A DNA stretch of 64,000 nucleotides from Photobacterium sp. TY1-4 (GCF_025398175.1 NZ_CP099734.1:2914001-2978000); one strand, 5' to 3'; shown: positions 1 through 11,178, counted from the stretch's first letter. Notes: generated by a model not told the origin, from the letters alone. Translations and numbers: made by a program.

Positions 1-27
1 CGTAAAATCGAGCTTCCTCGCAAATAA
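1..27 (+). CDS. yhbY: RNA-binding protein YhbY, C-terminal end (partial)
   Basis: Only the last eight codons and the TAA stop lie in the window. They read RKIELPRK, close to the C-terminus of E. coli YhbY (RKISLPR), a small CRS1/YhbY-domain protein that binds the pre-50S ribosomal subunit. The position, convergent with greA, matches the yhbY-greA arrangement of enterobacteria and vibrios. The identification rests on this short tail plus gene context, so it is probable rather than certain. Confidence 0.7.
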   Translation, partial: RKIELPRK

Positions 28-53
28 AAAAGGCCGCCGATGCGGCCTTTTTT
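26..53. terminator. bidirectional terminator between yhbY and greA
   Basis: A 7-bp stem AGGCCGC/GCGGCCT with loop CGAT is flanked by an A-run on the left and a T-run on the right, so it can terminate both yhbY (+) and greA (-). Confidence 0.85.
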
Positions 54-130
54 ATACCGCTATCATGGCAAAATTGCCATGAATTGCCAGCAACCTTAAC
101 ATTCCTTAACAATATCGCGGCCGGGTGCTA

Positions 131-604
131 TCAGAGATAGGCCACTTCCGCAATTTCAAACTCACGCTGACCACCTGGTGTGGTGATCGTGACTTCATCG
201 TCCTGCATCTTACCTATCAGGCCCCGGGCAATCGGTGAGTTCACAGAAATCCGCCCTGCCTTAATATCCGCCTCATCATCACCCACGATTTGATAGCGCA
301 CTTCTTCGTCGGTATCGACATCAATCAGGGTCACCGTGGTTCCGAAAATTACTTTGCCGGTGTTGGCCATTTTCGAGACATCAATCACCTGGGCAACAGA
401 GAGCTTATATTCAATATCACGGATCTGCGCTTCGCAGATCCCCTGCTCTTCGCGGGCAGCATGGTATTCAGCGTTCTCTTTCAGATCGCCCAGCTCGCGT
501 GCTTCGCCGATGGCCTGAGAGATAATAGGACGACGCTTCATTAGTGCTTCCAGCTCTTCACGCAGCATTTTTTCGCCGCGCACTGTCATTGGAACCTTTT
601 CCAT
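131..604 (-). CDS. greA: transcription elongation factor GreA
   Basis: GreA inserts its coiled coil into the RNA polymerase secondary channel and stimulates cleavage of backtracked transcripts. The 157-aa product has the N-terminal coiled coil with the conserved [17 protein letters not shown] segment, whose acidic tip acts at the active site, followed by the FKBP-like C-terminal domain with [11 protein letters not shown] and TPGG. The reading frame stays open 28 codons further upstream, but the start at 604 gives the family length (157-158 aa), the usual N-terminus [11 protein letters not shown], and a GAGGTGAG ribosome site about 8 nt upstream. The gene converges on yhbY and is divergent from the porin. 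Confidence 0.96.
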   Translation of the reverse strand: MEKVPMTVRGEKMLREELEALMKRRPIISQAIGEARELGDLKENAEYHAAREEQGICEAQIRDIEYKLSVAQVIDVSKMANTGKVIFGTTVTLIDVDTDEEVRYQIVGDDEADIKAGRISVNSPIARGLIGKMQDDEVTITTPGGQREFEIAEVAYL

Positions 605-1100
605 AGCTTTACTCACCTCAATACCTGTTTCAGTGCTCAGCACTTTTTTAGGCAAAAAAAAGTTAGCCCAGCAGTGTTGCTGAACCAACGTCGTTAATCG
701 GGATCAGAATTCATTTTAAACAAAGATACGCCAGAGATCACCCCGGATCAGAAATCGGCGACGGAAAAGCATCGCCCTACAAGAACGTGCCTTCAATTGA
801 TGCGTATCGAGTCACAAATCCATTCAATGTTACAAATTAATCCGACTCTAAAAACTTCAAAACCATCTAAAGACAACTAAAACCCAACCGGAAGCCAGAA
901 CTTTCCAGGCATTCCCTAACCAACTGATAGTAAGCGACATTCCCACATAAAGCAGCGCAAAACCGCTATCAAAAGAGTATTTTTCAGTTTTTTTTACTAC
1001 CTCTGGCCAAAGTAGAACCAGTAAAAAGAACACCATGCATTTAGCATTCTCATGCATACAACTGATTCATTCCAAAAAGGATTTCTAAAAGGATTCGACA
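605..1100. other. divergent greA / porin intergenic region
   Basis: About 500 bp with no convincing gene. It must carry the greA promoter (minus) and the porin promoter (plus). Adenine-rich TNAAA-like steps occur around 849-882 (TAAAA, TCAAA, TAAAG, TAAAA), with the last two spaced 10 nt. This resembles the loose ToxR-box pattern TNAAA-N5-TNAAA described upstream of V. cholerae ompU, but one box has a mismatch and the match is weak. No clear -10/-35 pair was singled out. Confidence 0.4.
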
Positions 1101-2099
1101 ATGAATAAAAAAATGATTGCTCTGGCAGTAGCAGCCGCTTCTCTTTCTACCGTCACCAACGCGGCCGAAGTTTACTCGGATGAAACGTCAAGCCTGGCTG
1201 TTGGCGGTCGCTTTGAAGCCCGCGCGCTGATGAAGGACACCGAGACCAGCAGCAACAAAGTAACCGACCAAACCCGTGTGCGTGTCAACATTGCCGGTAA
1301 AACAGACATCACTGAAAGCATCTATGGTCTCGGCTTCTGGGAAGGCGAGTACAAAGACGGTGAAGATCTCAACAACCGTCACCTGAACGCCGGGATCGGC
1401 GGCGACTTCGGGAAAGTGGTGTATGGTAAGACCGACGGCTCCCTGGCGGCACTGACAGACTTCACCGATATCATGGCCTACCATGGTAACGAGGCCGGGA
1501 ATAAAATTGACGCGGGCGACCGTACCGGCAACAACCTGGCCTATATCGGCTCATTTGACCTGGGCGGCAATAACCTGGTGCTGGGTGCCAACTACGTGTT
1601 TGACGGCGACAATGAAAACACAGCCGGTGAATACGATGTCAACGGTTACTCTGCAAGCGCCATCTATGCGATGGAGATGGGTCTGGCCTTCGGTGCCGGC
1701 TACGGTGAGCAGGACGGCTACGGCGCCCTGAACACTGAGAAAGCCAAGCAGGCTTTCGGAGCGATCTCGTACACCCTGGGTGATTTCTACGTTGCCGCCC
1801 TGTACCAGGATGCTGAAGATACTGTGGTCGACGATGTGCTGATCAAAGACTCTCAGGGCTATGAGTTCGCAGCTTCTTACACACTGGGTAAAACCGTGTT
1901 TATCGCGACCTACAACTACCTGGAAGATAAAGACAACAACATCGACCTGCGTGACTCCATTGCCGTTGACGCGACACACTACTTCAACAAGAACTTCCGT
2001 ACCTACGCATCTTACAAGTTCAACAACCTGGACGAGAAAGATGTCGGCAAATCCGCGGCCTCTGACGAGTTCGTCCTGGGTGCCCGCTACGACTTCTAA
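1101..2099 (+). CDS. ompU: OmpU-type outer-membrane general porin
   Basis: A 332-aa trimeric-porin-type beta-barrel for passive diffusion across the outer membrane. It has a classical signal peptide (MNKKMIALAVAAAS, cleavage near residue 21 after TNA). Next comes the LAVGGRFEARALMKD start of the barrel, then the ITDFTDIMAYHGNEA-like constriction-loop segment (here LTDFTDIMAYHGNEAGNK). The C-terminus ends in aromatic Phe (GARYDF), the BAM recognition signal. These segments align closely with V. cholerae OmpU, which also lies between greA and dacB, so orthology is supported by sequence and synteny. Photobacterium relatives are often named OmpL/OmpH. The ribosome site AAAGGATT lies about 7 nt upstream. 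Control by ToxR is known for OmpU and only inferred here. Confidence 0.92.
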   Translation: MNKKMIALAVAAASLSTVTNAAEVYSDETSSLAVGGRFEARALMKDTETSSNKVTDQTRVRVNIAGKTDITESIYGLGFWEGEYKDGEDLNNRHLNAGIGGDFGKVVYGKTDGSLAALTDFTDIMAYHGNEAGNKIDAGDRTGNNLAYIGSFDLGGNNLVLGANYVFDGDNENTAGEYDVNGYSASAIYAMEMGLAFGAGYGEQDGYGALNTEKAKQAFGAISYTLGDFYVAALYQDAEDTVVDDVLIKDSQGYEFAASYTLGKTVFIATYNYLEDKDNNIDLRDSIAVDATHYFNKNFRTYASYKFNNLDEKDVGKSAASDEFVLGARYDF

Positions 2100-2122
2100 T
2101 CCTCCGGCAATCGCCTGAGACG

Positions 2123-2155
2123 AAGGCGTCCCTCTTTCAGGGGGATGCCTTTTTT
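2123..2155 (+). terminator. porin terminator
   Basis: An imperfect stem AAGGCGTCCCT/GGGGGATGCCTT with G-T pairs, followed by a six-T run, 24 nt after the porin stop. Confidence 0.8.
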
Positions 2156-2186
2156 CGTTAAGATACCCCCATATTTCCCCAACCAG

Positions 2187-3605
2187 ATGCTGATCATGCT
2201 CCGTGTTTTGACGTTTTTTCTCAGCTTCCTGCTCTGTGCCCAGGCCCTAGCAACCCCCGTTTTCTCTCCCCGACAGGCACTCAGCCTGCTCCCGGCCGGC
2301 CACGATGCCGCACTGATCGTGGCTGATCCGGCCACGGGGGAGATCCTGTATTCCCAGCGTGAGCATCAGCTTCAGGCGCCGGCCAGCACCCAAAAGTTGC
2401 TCACCGCCTTGGCAGCCAGGCTCTATCTGCCGGATGAGTTTTATTTTACGACGGACCTGGAGCGCCGGGGAAACGACATCATCCTCCGCTTTAGCGGCGA
2501 TCCCCTGCTCTCACGCACCCAACTGGCCGATCTGCTCCGTCAGCTGAAGCTACACCAGATCACCCGGATTGAAGGGGATATTTTACTGAATGGGGCCGTG
2601 TTCGATGGCCATGAACAGGCACCGGGCTGGCCGTGGGATATTCTGGGGGTCTGCTACAGCGCCCCGTCGAGCAGTATCTCGCTGGAGCACAACTGCGTAC
2701 AGGGAGCACTTTACAGTAACCGGTCGCCGGGTGCGCTGACCCGGGTCAATGTGCCCCGCCATCAGCCGATCACCGTCAGCAGTGATGCCCGGGTGGTCAC
2801 CCAAGCCGAGCAAGAAGCCAGCTATTGCGAGTTGAGCCTGATAACCGCGCCGGGCAACCGCTATCAGCTCAGTGGTTGCCTGCCGGAGCGCAAAAAACCG
2901 CTACCGCTGAATTTCGCAGTTCAGGATACCGTTGACTATACGGCGGCGGTGATCCGGGATGAGCTCAAACGTGCCGGGATCCGTTTTCGCGGCCAAATCC
3001 GCCGGGATGATCAGGCCCAGGGAGAGCACCTGGCCCGCCATCGCTCGGCCCCCCTCGCGACCTTGCTCGAGACCATGGTCAAGGACTCGGATAACCTGAT
3101 CGCTGATAACTTGCTGAAAACGCTGGGCCGAGTGTACTTCACCCAACCCGGCACCTTCGCCAACGGGGTCGCCGCCATGAAAGCGATCCTGACCGAGAAG
3201 GCCGGTCTCGACCTGAGCCAGGCCGTCTTGGTCGACGGCTCCGGCCTATCGCGCAACAACCGCCTGACTGCCCGCTTGATGATGGAAGTGATCACTTACC
3301 TCTATCAGCACGATGAGCAGTTAAACTTACTCCGCACCCTGCCGATCAGCGGTCAGAGCGGAACCTTGCAATATCGCCAGAGCATCCGCCACCAGCCGCT
3401 GGAAGGGCATATTCTCGCCAAAAGCGGCTCATTGTTCGGCACCCACAACCTGGCCGGGATCGTCACCACCCAGTCCGGAAAGAACCTGCTGTTTGTTCAA
3501 CTGATCACCAATTATCACCCGCCCGAGCAGGACACCCCGGGCATTGCACCACCGATTGAACAGTTTGAGCGCCGGTTCTACCAGAGTCTCTACCGCAACT
3601 ATTAA
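2187..3605 (+). CDS. dacB: D-alanyl-D-alanine carboxypeptidase/endopeptidase PBP4 (DacB)
   Basis: A periplasmic class-C penicillin-binding protein that trims D-Ala and cleaves peptide cross-links during murein turnover. All three serine-DD-peptidase motifs are present: PASTQK (SxxK), DSDNLIADN (SxN) and AKSGSLFGTHNLAG (KTG-like KSG). The large insert typical of PBP4 lies between the first two motifs, including PGWPWDILGVCYSAPSSS. The signal peptide MLRVLTFFLSFLLCAQALA precedes TPVF. The frame stays open from 2145, but that ATG lies within the porin terminator. Starts at 2187 (used here, 472 aa) or 2196 give a normal signal peptide; neither has a strong ribosome site, so the exact start is uncertain by three codons. 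Confidence 0.93.
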   Translation: MLIMLRVLTFFLSFLLCAQALATPVFSPRQALSLLPAGHDAALIVADPATGEILYSQREHQLQAPASTQKLLTALAARLYLPDEFYFTTDLERRGNDIILRFSGDPLLSRTQLADLLRQLKLHQITRIEGDILLNGAVFDGHEQAPGWPWDILGVCYSAPSSSISLEHNCVQGALYSNRSPGALTRVNVPRHQPITVSSDARVVTQAEQEASYCELSLITAPGNRYQLSGCLPERKKPLPLNFAVQDTVDYTAAVIRDELKRAGIRFRGQIRRDDQAQGEHLARHRSAPLATLLETMVKDSDNLIADNLLKTLGRVYFTQPGTFANGVAAMKAILTEKAGLDLSQAVLVDGSGLSRNNRLTARLMMEVITYLYQHDEQLNLLRTLPISGQSGTLQYRQSIRHQPLEGHILAKSGSLFGTHNLAGIVTTQSGKNLLFVQLITNYHPPEQDTPGIAPPIEQFERRFYQSLYRNY

Positions 3606-3619
3606 TCGCTACCCTTGCC

Positions 3620-3638
3620 GCCCCGGGCTTCCCGGGGC
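3620..3638 (+). terminator. GC hairpin after dacB (possible terminator)
   Basis: A perfect 8-bp stem GCCCCGGG/CCCGGGGC with loop CTT, 15 nt after the dacB stop. It lacks a T-run, so intrinsic termination is uncertain. Confidence 0.4.
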
Positions 3639-3705
3639 AAAGCATCACGACCTCCCACCGGCACGGCACACTGACTCACTTCTGCCGGCTGACCGCAAAC
3701 ACCAG

Positions 3706-3733
3706 ACAAAAAAAGCCCGCACAAAGCGGGCTC
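3706..3733 (-). terminator. carAB terminator
   Basis: Stem AGCCCGC/GCGGGCT with loop ACAAA. The adjacent A-run at 3708-3714 is the U-tract on the minus strand. It lies about 55 nt beyond the carB stop. Confidence 0.85.
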
Positions 3734-3786
3734 TTGGTATTTAGCATGGCGTAGCCTTTCAGAGGATGCGCCTTTCAGGAGAGGTG

Positions 3787-6700
3787 TTACCCCTGGTTGA
3801 TCCGGGCATGCAGTTCCTGCACTGAAGTGACCTTGTTGCGGTCATCTGCTGACCAGGCCATGCAGGTTGCAAACGCTGCGTTCAGGGTTGTGGTGTAGTT
3901 CACCTTCTCTGCCAGCGCGCCGCGACGCAGGACCTTCGAGTCCTCGATCGCCTGGCGGCCTTCCGCCGTATTCACGATGTAGGTGTACTCGTTGTTCTTG
4001 ATCCGATCCAGGATGTGCGGACGGCCTTCGTGAACCTTGTTCACCAGGCGCGGGTTGATCCCGGCTTCACCCAGAACCACCGCCGTGCCGTGGGTCGCAT
4101 CCAGCTCATAGCCCTGCTTCACCAGCTTCGACGCCAGGTCTACGACACGTTGCTTGTCATTGCCGCGAACCGACAGCAGCGCACGGCCTTTGGCCTGCTT
4201 CTCTTTACCACAGCCCAGCTCCGCTTTGGCGAAAGCTTCGGCAAACGTATCGCCCACACCCATCACCTCACCGGTCGAGCGCATCTCCGGGCCCAACAGC
4301 GGGTCAACACCCGGGAACTTGTTGAACGGCAGCACCACTTCCTTCACTGAGTAGTAAGGCGGAATAATTTCCTTGGTAAAGCCCTGAGATTCCAGTGTCT
4401 GACCCGCCATCACGCGCGCAGCAATCTTGGCCAGCGGGGCACCGGTTGCCTTGGAGACAAACGGCACAGTCCGCGCCGCACGTGGGTTGACTTCAATCAG
4501 GTACACTTCGTTGTCTTTCACCGCAAACTGGGTGTTCATCAGGCCACGAACGCCCAGCTCAAACGCCAGTTTCTCAACCTGACGGCGCATCTCGTCCTGG
4601 ATTTCCTGGCTCAGCGTATAAGCCGGCAGCGAACAAGCCGAGTCACCGGAGTGAACGCCCGCTTGTTCGATGTGCTCCATGATCCCGCCAATCACCACAC
4701 GCTCACCGTCGCAAATCGCGTCGACATCGACTTCAGTGGCATCATCAAGGAAGCGATCCAGCAGTACCGGCGATTCGTTCGACACGCTCACTGCTTCGTT
4801 GAAGTAACGGCGCAGGTCAGCTTCGTCGTAGACGATTTCCATCGCCCGACCGCCCAGAACATAGGATGGACGTACGACCAGCGGGAAGCCGATTTCTTTT
4901 GATTTCTCAACCGCTTGCTCCAGCGCAGTCACGGTCGCATTCTCAGGCTGTTTCAGCCCCAGACGCTCTACAGCAGCCTGGAACCGCTCACGGTCTTCGG
5001 CACGGTCAATCGCATCCGGGCTGGTCCCGATAATCGGCACACCCGCCGCTTCCAGGGCACGGGCCAGTTTCAGCGGCGTCTGGCCACCGTACTGCACAAT
5101 CACCCCTTTCGGCTGCTCAACACGAACAATCGACAGCACATCTTCCAGCGTCACCGGCTCGAAGTACAGGCGGTCTGACGTGTCGTAGTCGGTTGAAACC
5201 GTTTCCGGGTTACAGTTCACCATGATGGTCTCGTAACCGTCTTCACGCAGGGCCAGGGAGGCATGCACACAGCAGTAATCAAACTCGATGCCCTGGCCAA
5301 TGCGGTTCGGACCGCCGCCCAGGACCATGATTTTGTCTTTGTCCGTCGGCTGTGCTTCACATTCGTCATCATACGATGAGTACATGTACGCGGTGTCTGA
5401 AGAGAACTCAGCAGCACAGGTATCCACACGCTTGTAGACCGGGTGAATGTTGAACTGGTCACGCAGCTTGCGGATTTCAGTTTCAGCCACACCCAACAGC
5501 TTCGCCAGACGCGCATCGGCAAAACCTTTACGCTTGAGCCGACGCAACACCCCTTCATTCAGGCCGGCAAAGCCGCCTTCTTTCACGTCGTTCTCCAGTT
5601 TCACCAGCTCTTCAATTTGAACCAGGAACCAGCGGTCGATGTTGGTCAGGTTAAACACGCCATCGACGGACAGGCCGGCACGGAAAGCATCAGCGATGTA
5701 CCAAATCCGCTCGGCACCCGCATCTTTCAGCTCATGGCGGATTTTGGTCAGCGCATCGGGCTCATCCAGGTCGACCATCTCATCGAAGCCGGTCGCGCCC
5801 ACTTCCAGGCCGCGCAGGGCTTTATGCAGAGATTCCTGCTGGTTACGGCCAATCGCCATCACCTCACCGACAGACTTCATCTGCGTGGTCAGACGGTCAT
5901 TGGCACCGGCAAATTTCTCGAAGTTAAAGCGTGGGATCTTGGTGACGACGTAGTCAATGGTTGGTTCGAACGAGGCCGGTGTCGCACCACCGGTGATGTC
6001 GTTCATCAGCTCATCTAAGGTAAAGCCAATCGCCAGTTTGGCGGCAACTTTGGCAATCGGGAAACCGGTCGCTTTCGAGGCCAGCGCAGAAGAGCGCGAA
6101 ACCCGCGGGTTCATCTCGATGATCACCATGCGGCCATCTTTCGGGTTGATCCCGAACTGAACGTTCGAGCCCCCGGTTTCAACACCGATTTCTCGCAGGA
6201 CCGCCAGCGAGGCGTTTCGCATCAGCTGGTATTCTTTGTCGGTCAGGGTTTGCGCCGGGGCGACCGTGATGGAGTCACCGGTGTGGATCCCCATCGCATC
6301 GAAGTTTTCGATCGAACAGACGATGATGCAGTTGTCGTTTTTATCACGAACCACTTCCATCTCGTACTCTTTCCAGCCAATCAGCGACTCGTCAATCAGC
6401 AGCTCATTGGTTGGAGACAGATCCAGGCCGCGGCGGCAGATCTCTTCGAACTCTTCTTTGTTATAGGCAATCCCGCCGCCGGTCCCACCCATGGTGAACG
6501 ACGGACGGATAATACAAGGGAAGCCGACCATATCCAGGACTCGGTAAGCTTCTTCCATGGTTTTGGCGGTATCGGCACGCGGACATTCCAGGCCAATTGA
6601 TTTCATCGCCGCATCGAAACGCGAGCGATCTTCCGCTTTATCAATCGCATCTGCTGTCGCACCAATCATCTCAACGCCGAACTCTGCCAGCACGCCATGG

Positions 6701-7011
6701 CGCTCCAGATCCAGCGCACAGTTCAGTGCAGTCTGGCCGCCCATGGTCGGCAGCACGGCATCCGGACGCTCTTTCTCGATGATCTTGCGTACCACTTCCC
6801 AGTGGATCGGCTCGATGTAGGTCGCATCCGCCATTTCCGGGTCGGTCATGATGGTCGCCGGGTTCGAGTTCACCAGAATCACGCGATAGCCTTCTTCACG
6901 AAGCGCTTTACACGCCTGGGCACCCGAATAATCGAACTCACAGGCCTGGCCGATCACGATTGGGCCGGCACCCAGGATAAGAACACTTTTAATGTCAGTA
7001 CGTTTTGGCAT
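3787..7011 (-). CDS. carB: carbamoyl phosphate synthetase large subunit
   Basis: The synthase subunit makes carbamoyl phosphate from bicarbonate, ammonia (tunnelled from CarA) and two ATP, feeding pyrimidine and arginine synthesis. At 1074 aa it matches the E. coli length of 1073. The two homologous ATP-grasp halves are visible: [20 protein letters not shown] near the N-terminus, and the repeat [20 protein letters not shown] near residue 560. Glycine-rich [10 protein letters not shown] and the paired NPR metal-binding segments ([36 protein letters not shown]) are intact. The C-terminal MGS-like domain carries allosteric control by UMP and ornithine. It starts 16 nt after carA, in an operon with it. 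Confidence 0.98.
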   Translation of the reverse strand: MPKRTDIKSVLILGAGPIVIGQACEFDYSGAQACKALREEGYRVILVNSNPATIMTDPEMADATYIEPIHWEVVRKIIEKERPDAVLPTMGGQTALNCALDLERHGVLAEFGVEMIGATADAIDKAEDRSRFDAAMKSIGLECPRADTAKTMEEAYRVLDMVGFPCIIRPSFTMGGTGGGIAYNKEEFEEICRRGLDLSPTNELLIDESLIGWKEYEMEVVRDKNDNCIIVCSIENFDAMGIHTGDSITVAPAQTLTDKEYQLMRNASLAVLREIGVETGGSNVQFGINPKDGRMVIIEMNPRVSRSSALASKATGFPIAKVAAKLAIGFTLDELMNDITGGATPASFEPTIDYVVTKIPRFNFEKFAGANDRLTTQMKSVGEVMAIGRNQQESLHKALRGLEVGATGFDEMVDLDEPDALTKIRHELKDAGAERIWYIADAFRAGLSVDGVFNLTNIDRWFLVQIEELVKLENDVKEGGFAGLNEGVLRRLKRKGFADARLAKLLGVAETEIRKLRDQFNIHPVYKRVDTCAAEFSSDTAYMYSSYDDECEAQPTDKDKIMVLGGGPNRIGQGIEFDYCCVHASLALREDGYETIMVNCNPETVSTDYDTSDRLYFEPVTLEDVLSIVRVEQPKGVIVQYGGQTPLKLARALEAAGVPIIGTSPDAIDRAEDRERFQAAVERLGLKQPENATVTALEQAVEKSKEIGFPLVVRPSYVLGGRAMEIVYDEADLRRYFNEAVSVSNESPVLLDRFLDDATEVDVDAICDGERVVIGGIMEHIEQAGVHSGDSACSLPAYTLSQEIQDEMRRQVEKLAFELGVRGLMNTQFAVKDNEVYLIEVNPRAARTVPFVSKATGAPLAKIAARVMAGQTLESQGFTKEIIPPYYSVKEVVLPFNKFPGVDPLLGPEMRSTGEVMGVGDTFAEAFAKAELGCGKEKQAKGRALLSVRGNDKQRVVDLASKLVKQGYELDATHGTAVVLGEAGINPRLVNKVHEGRPHILDRIKNNEYTYIVNTAEGRQAIEDSKVLRRGALAEKVNYTTTLNAAFATCMAWSADDRNKVTSVQELHARINQG

Positions 7012-7027
7012 TGCTTACTACTCCGGC

Positions 7028-8167
7028 TTAGGCGCTGTGCTGTTTAATCAGATCGATAAAGTGGTCAAAAAGTGGTGCCGCGTCATGCGGGCCCGGGCTG
7101 GCTTCCGGGTGGCCCTGGAAGCTGAACGCCGGCTTGTCGGTGCGGTGGATCCCCTGCAGCGAGCCGTCAAATAGCGATTTGTGCGTGGCACGCAGGTTTT
7201 CAGGCAGCGTCGCCTCGTCCGCCGCAAAGCCGTGGTTCTGGCTGGTGATCATCACCACATCGCGGTCCAGATCTTTCACCGGGTGGTTGGCACCATGGTG
7301 GCCGAATTTCATTTTCACGGTTTGCGCGCCGCTGGCCAGGGCCAGAATTTGGTGCCCCAGACAAATGCCGAAAATCGGCAAGCCTTTGTCCAGAAAGACT
7401 TTGGTCGCTTCAATCGCGTAGGTACACGGCTCCGGGTCGCCCGGTCCGTTGGACAGGAACACACCGTCCGGGTTCATCGCCAGCACCTCTTCTGCCGAGG
7501 TCTGGGCCGGTACCACCGTCAGGCGACAGCCACGGTCAACCAGCATGCGCAAAATATTGCGCTTGGCACCGAAGTCATAGGCCACGACATGGTACGGCAG
7601 CTCGCTGTCATCTTTTGCTTCCGGCAAGCCGCCGGTCAGGGTCCAGGAGCCCTGCTTCCATGGGTAAACTTCAGCCGTTGTCACCACTTTCGCCAGATCC
7701 ATACCTTTCAGACCCGGGAAATCTTTCGCCTTGGCCAGCGCCAGCGCCTCATCCTGGTGATTGCCCGCCATGATGCAGCCATTTTGCGCCCCTTTCTCAC
7801 GCAGCAGGCGTGTCAGTTTACGGGTGTCAATGTCTGCAATGCCGACGATGTTTTGGGATTTGAGATAATCAGAAAGGGATTGCTGACTACGGAAGTTGGA
7901 AGCGATGAGCGGGAGATCGCGAATCACCAGGCCTTGCGCGTGGATGGAGGAGGATTCTTCGTCTTCGGAATTGGTTCCGGTATTGCCAATATGGGGGTAA
8001 GTGAGAGTCACAATCTGTTGAGAATAAGAGGGGTCGGTGAGGATTTCCTGATACCCCGTCATCGAGGTATTAAAAACGACTTCACCAACAGCCGAACCAT
8101 CTGCCCCGATGGACACGCCGTGGAACACTGTCCCATCTTCCAGGACTAACAGCGCTGATTTGCTCAA
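7028..8167 (-). CDS. carA: carbamoyl phosphate synthetase small (glutaminase) subunit
   Basis: The amidotransferase subunit hydrolyses glutamine and passes ammonia to CarB. The 379-aa product has the N-terminal CarA domain ([18 protein letters not shown]) and the class-I glutaminase domain with nucleophile Cys in FGICLGHQ and the catalytic His/Glu in [11 protein letters not shown]. The start codon is TTG, supported by a strong GGAGG about 6 nt upstream; E. coli carA also uses UUG, so the weak start appears conserved. It is the first gene of the carAB operon, with a long 5' region. Confidence 0.97.
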   Translation of the reverse strand: MSKSALLVLEDGTVFHGVSIGADGSAVGEVVFNTSMTGYQEILTDPSYSQQIVTLTYPHIGNTGTNSEDEESSSIHAQGLVIRDLPLIASNFRSQQSLSDYLKSQNIVGIADIDTRKLTRLLREKGAQNGCIMAGNHQDEALALAKAKDFPGLKGMDLAKVVTTAEVYPWKQGSWTLTGGLPEAKDDSELPYHVVAYDFGAKRNILRMLVDRGCRLTVVPAQTSAEEVLAMNPDGVFLSNGPGDPEPCTYAIEATKVFLDKGLPIFGICLGHQILALASGAQTVKMKFGHHGANHPVKDLDRDVVMITSQNHGFAADEATLPENLRATHKSLFDGSLQGIHRTDKPAFSFQGHPEASPGPHDAAPLFDHFIDLIKQHSA

Positions 8168-8232
8168 GACAACCTCCAGAGATTTAGAATAATAAAAATG
8201 CAGCTAAAACAGATAAACTTGCAATTACCCAT

Positions 8233-8259
8233 TCCATACAAAGTCAAAAAGCGAGTCAA
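8233..8259 (-). promoter_or_regulatory. candidate carA-proximal promoter
   Basis: On the minus strand TTGACT (8254-8259) is followed after 15 bp by TATGGA (8233-8238), about 65 bp before the carA start. The spacing is short of the 17-bp optimum, so this is a weak candidate. Confidence 0.3.
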
Positions 8260-8426
8260 GCTGAATTTTGACAAATTGCGCGCATTCTAGAGATCGCTGT
8301 GAAAAGTGTCAACCGAACGGCCAAAATAAATTTTATTTTCAGCCTCACCAGCAAAAACCGCCCTCCTAACCCGGATAAAGCACACAAAAGTCGTTAATCC
8401 TGCGCTCCCGGCAGAGGCGAAAATTG

Positions 8427-8442
8427 AGTTTAACGTTTGCCT
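8427..8442 (-). promoter_or_regulatory. candidate PurR operator upstream of carAB
   Basis: AGGCAAACGTTAAACT on the minus strand matches the PurR consensus ANGCAANCGNTTNCNT at 9 of 11 specified positions. PurR represses carAB in E. coli from a site well upstream of the genes, so the roughly 260-bp distance is compatible. The match was found by eye and no other PurR box in the window supports it. Confidence 0.45.
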
Positions 8443-8675
8443 AAAACACCCTCAGAACAAAACCAACAAACCTCATCAAAAATGGTGAAAAAAAGCCAAC
8501 TTTAGATACCGTTTTACAGGGAATGGTAAAAAATTAAACCCAAACAGCCAAAACAAACATGAAATAAGAGCATCCCCCCTCAGAGATAACGCAACCAAAC
8601 GCACAGGCATGTTCAAACGATAAAATTCACTATTTATGCATGTTACGTCCGGAAGAGCATAATAATTATGAATTC

Positions 8676-8723
8676 GAAAAAAACAGGGTGATGCAGCCAT
8701 TGCTGATGGCGCATCACCCTGTT
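8676..8723 (-). terminator. dapB terminator
   Basis: A perfect 13-bp inverted repeat AACAGGGTGATGC/GCATCACCCTGTT with a 16-nt loop. The A-run to its left (8678-8683) gives a U-tract on the minus strand. Confidence 0.9.
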
Positions 8724-8756
8724 GAAGAAAGAAGCTAAATGGGAAGCGTCAGGTGT

Positions 8757-9584
<828 letters not shown>

Positions 9585-9631
9585 TCATCTGGATTAAGTG
9601 GTAGCCCACCAATGTAGCCTGTTGACCCGGA

Positions 9632-9662
9632 TAAAAAAAGCCCCGGCTGCAGGCCGGGGCTC
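9632..9662 (-). terminator. terminator of the fkpB-ispH operon
   Basis: A 9-bp stem AGCCCCGGC/GCCGGGGCT with loop TGCAG and an A-run at 9633-9639 (U-tract on the minus strand), 24 nt after the ispH stop. Confidence 0.92.
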
Positions 9663-9685
9663 TGAAAAAAATTCACACGGGGCAA

Positions 9686-10630
9686 TTAACCCACATTTTT
9701 GACCTGCAGCTCACGCGGCACTTCAAAGAACATGTTCTCCTCGCGGCCAGACAGCTCTTCGACTTCCGCGCCGCTGATCTCCTGGATCCGGGCAATAATC
9801 TGATTCACCAGCGCTTCCGGCGCTGAGGCGCCGGCGGTGATCCCGACTTTCTGCTTGCCGTCAAACCAGACCGGCTGGACATCTTCCGGACAATCGGTCA
9901 AATATCCCGGCGTCCCCAGTTTTTCTGCCAGCTCACGCAAGCGGTTTGAGTTGGAGGAGTTCTTCGAGCCGACCACGATCATCACATCGACAGTTTCCGC
10001 CATCTCGCGCACGGCGTCCTGACGATTCTGGGTCGCATAGCAGATATCATCTTTACGCGGCCCCTGGATCTGCGGGAAGACTTCGCGCAGCTTGTCGATC
10101 ACATCGGCCGTTTCATCCACCGACAACGTGGTCTGGCTGACATAGTGCAGGTTGGACGGATCTTTGACCATCAACTTGTCGACATCGGCCGGGGTTTCCA
10201 CCAGATACATGCCACCGGTGTCGCTGGCATACTGTCCCATGGTCCCTTCGACTTCAGGGTGGCCGGCATGGCCAATCAGCACCACTTCCATATTACGGCG
10301 GCTGGCACGGGCGACTTCCATATGAACCTTGGTCACCAGCGGACAAGTAGCATCGAAGACCGTCAGCTGGCGCGCCTTGGCTTCGTTACGAACCGCCTGC
10401 GAAACACCGTGGGCGGAGAAGATCACGATATTGTCATCCGGCACTTCGTGTAACTCTTCAACGAAGACCGCACCGCGTTGCTTCAGCCCTTCCACGACAA
10501 AGCGGTTGTGCACCACTTCATGGCGAACATAAATCGGTGGCTGATACAGCTCCAGTGCCCGTTCAACAATACTGATGGCACGGTCAACACCGGCACAGAA
10601 CCCGCGTGGATTGGCTAGTAAGATTTTCAT
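9686..10630 (-). CDS. ispH: 4-hydroxy-3-methylbut-2-enyl diphosphate reductase
   Basis: The last enzyme of the MEP isoprenoid pathway, converting HMBPP to IPP and DMAPP with a [4Fe-4S] cluster. The 314-aa product opens with [15 protein letters not shown], which supplies the first cluster cysteine. The other two are in [12 protein letters not shown] and [10 protein letters not shown]. The HMBPP-binding HEVVHN and [11 protein letters not shown] segments are present. It follows fkpB by 12 nt, the usual fkpB-ispH pairing. Confidence 0.97.
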   Translation of the reverse strand: MKILLANPRGFCAGVDRAISIVERALELYQPPIYVRHEVVHNRFVVEGLKQRGAVFVEELHEVPDDNIVIFSAHGVSQAVRNEAKARQLTVFDATCPLVTKVHMEVARASRRNMEVVLIGHAGHPEVEGTMGQYASDTGGMYLVETPADVDKLMVKDPSNLHYVSQTTLSVDETADVIDKLREVFPQIQGPRKDDICYATQNRQDAVREMAETVDVMIVVGSKNSSNSNRLRELAEKLGTPGYLTDCPEDVQPVWFDGKQKVGITAGASAPEALVNQIIARIQEISGAEVEELSGREENMFFEVPRELQVKNVG

Positions 10631-10642
10631 TGCTGATTGCTC

Positions 10643-11077
10643 TTAGTTCTCTATGGTCACGACTTCAACGTCGAACGTCACCCGCTGCCCGGCGAGCGGA
10701 TGGTTGAAATCTACAGTTACGGAATCGCCGGCAACGGCCGTGATCACGCCCGGGATATCCTGCCCGTCCGGACCGGCAAAGGCAATAATATTGCCCACTT
10801 CCGCCGGAGCGTCCGTCCCGAACTTGCGCAGATCGACATGGTGAATATTGTCCGGGTTCGGCAACCCAAACGCATCTTCCGGCGCCAGCTCAAAGCTGCT
10901 CTTGTCACCGGCTTTCAGCCCCAGTAGACACTGCTCAAAGTTGTCGGTCAGGCTGCCGTCACCCATGCGAAATTTTGCCGGTTTGCCCATGACCTGGGTT
11001 GATTCTGCAACCGAGCCATCTTCAAGCTTAATGGCAAAGTGCATCAGAACTTCACTGTTTTGCGTAATCACCGACAT
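10643..11077 (-). CDS. fkpB: FKBP-type peptidyl-prolyl isomerase (SlpA/FkpB)
   Basis: A small cytoplasmic prolyl isomerase/chaperone of the SlyD-like group: 144 aa compared with 149 in E. coli. It shows the FKBP core (LEDGSVAEST, FRMGDGSLTDNFEQCLLGL) interrupted by the insert-in-flap chaperone domain (SSFELAPEDAFGLPNPDNIH) and the closing VDFNHPLAGQRVTFDVEV strand. There is no His-rich tail as in SlyD, which supports FkpB. An AAGGA ribosome site lies about 7 nt upstream. It is co-transcribed with ispH and separated from lspA by a terminator hairpin. Confidence 0.94.
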   Translation of the reverse strand: MSVITQNSEVLMHFAIKLEDGSVAESTQVMGKPAKFRMGDGSLTDNFEQCLLGLKAGDKSSFELAPEDAFGLPNPDNIHHVDLRKFGTDAPAEVGNIIAFAGPDGQDIPGVITAVAGDSVTVDFNHPLAGQRVTFDVEVVTIEN

Positions 11078-11178
11078 GTAGGGTCCTTAACATCTTGTAT
11101 TGGATGGCGCACGCCGCTCCGAAACTCGCGGTAACCTGAGTCCGGACCACCGGGGCCTGTATCATTAGCGCCCATTTA

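Larger units (their letters stand above)
8168..8675 (-). promoter_or_regulatory. long carAB upstream/control region
   Basis: About 510 bp of AT-rich DNA without a credible gene between carA and the dapB terminator, consistent with the multi-promoter control region known for carAB. Besides the sites listed separately, it holds palindromic AT elements: CATAATAATTATG at 8659-8671 (ARG-box-like core, but about 490 bp from carA) and a run around 8324-8340. ArgR control is plausible from the E. coli pathway, but no full ARG box pair was identified. Confidence 0.45.

Noticed and set aside
857..1057. A 66-codon hydrophobic frame upstream of the porin on the minus strand
   Set aside because: No ribosome site, AT-rich intergenic DNA overlapping the likely porin promoter.
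5443..8149. Long open frames opposite carB and carA
   Set aside because: Shadow frames of strongly conserved genes, with no initiation signals and no protein-like composition.
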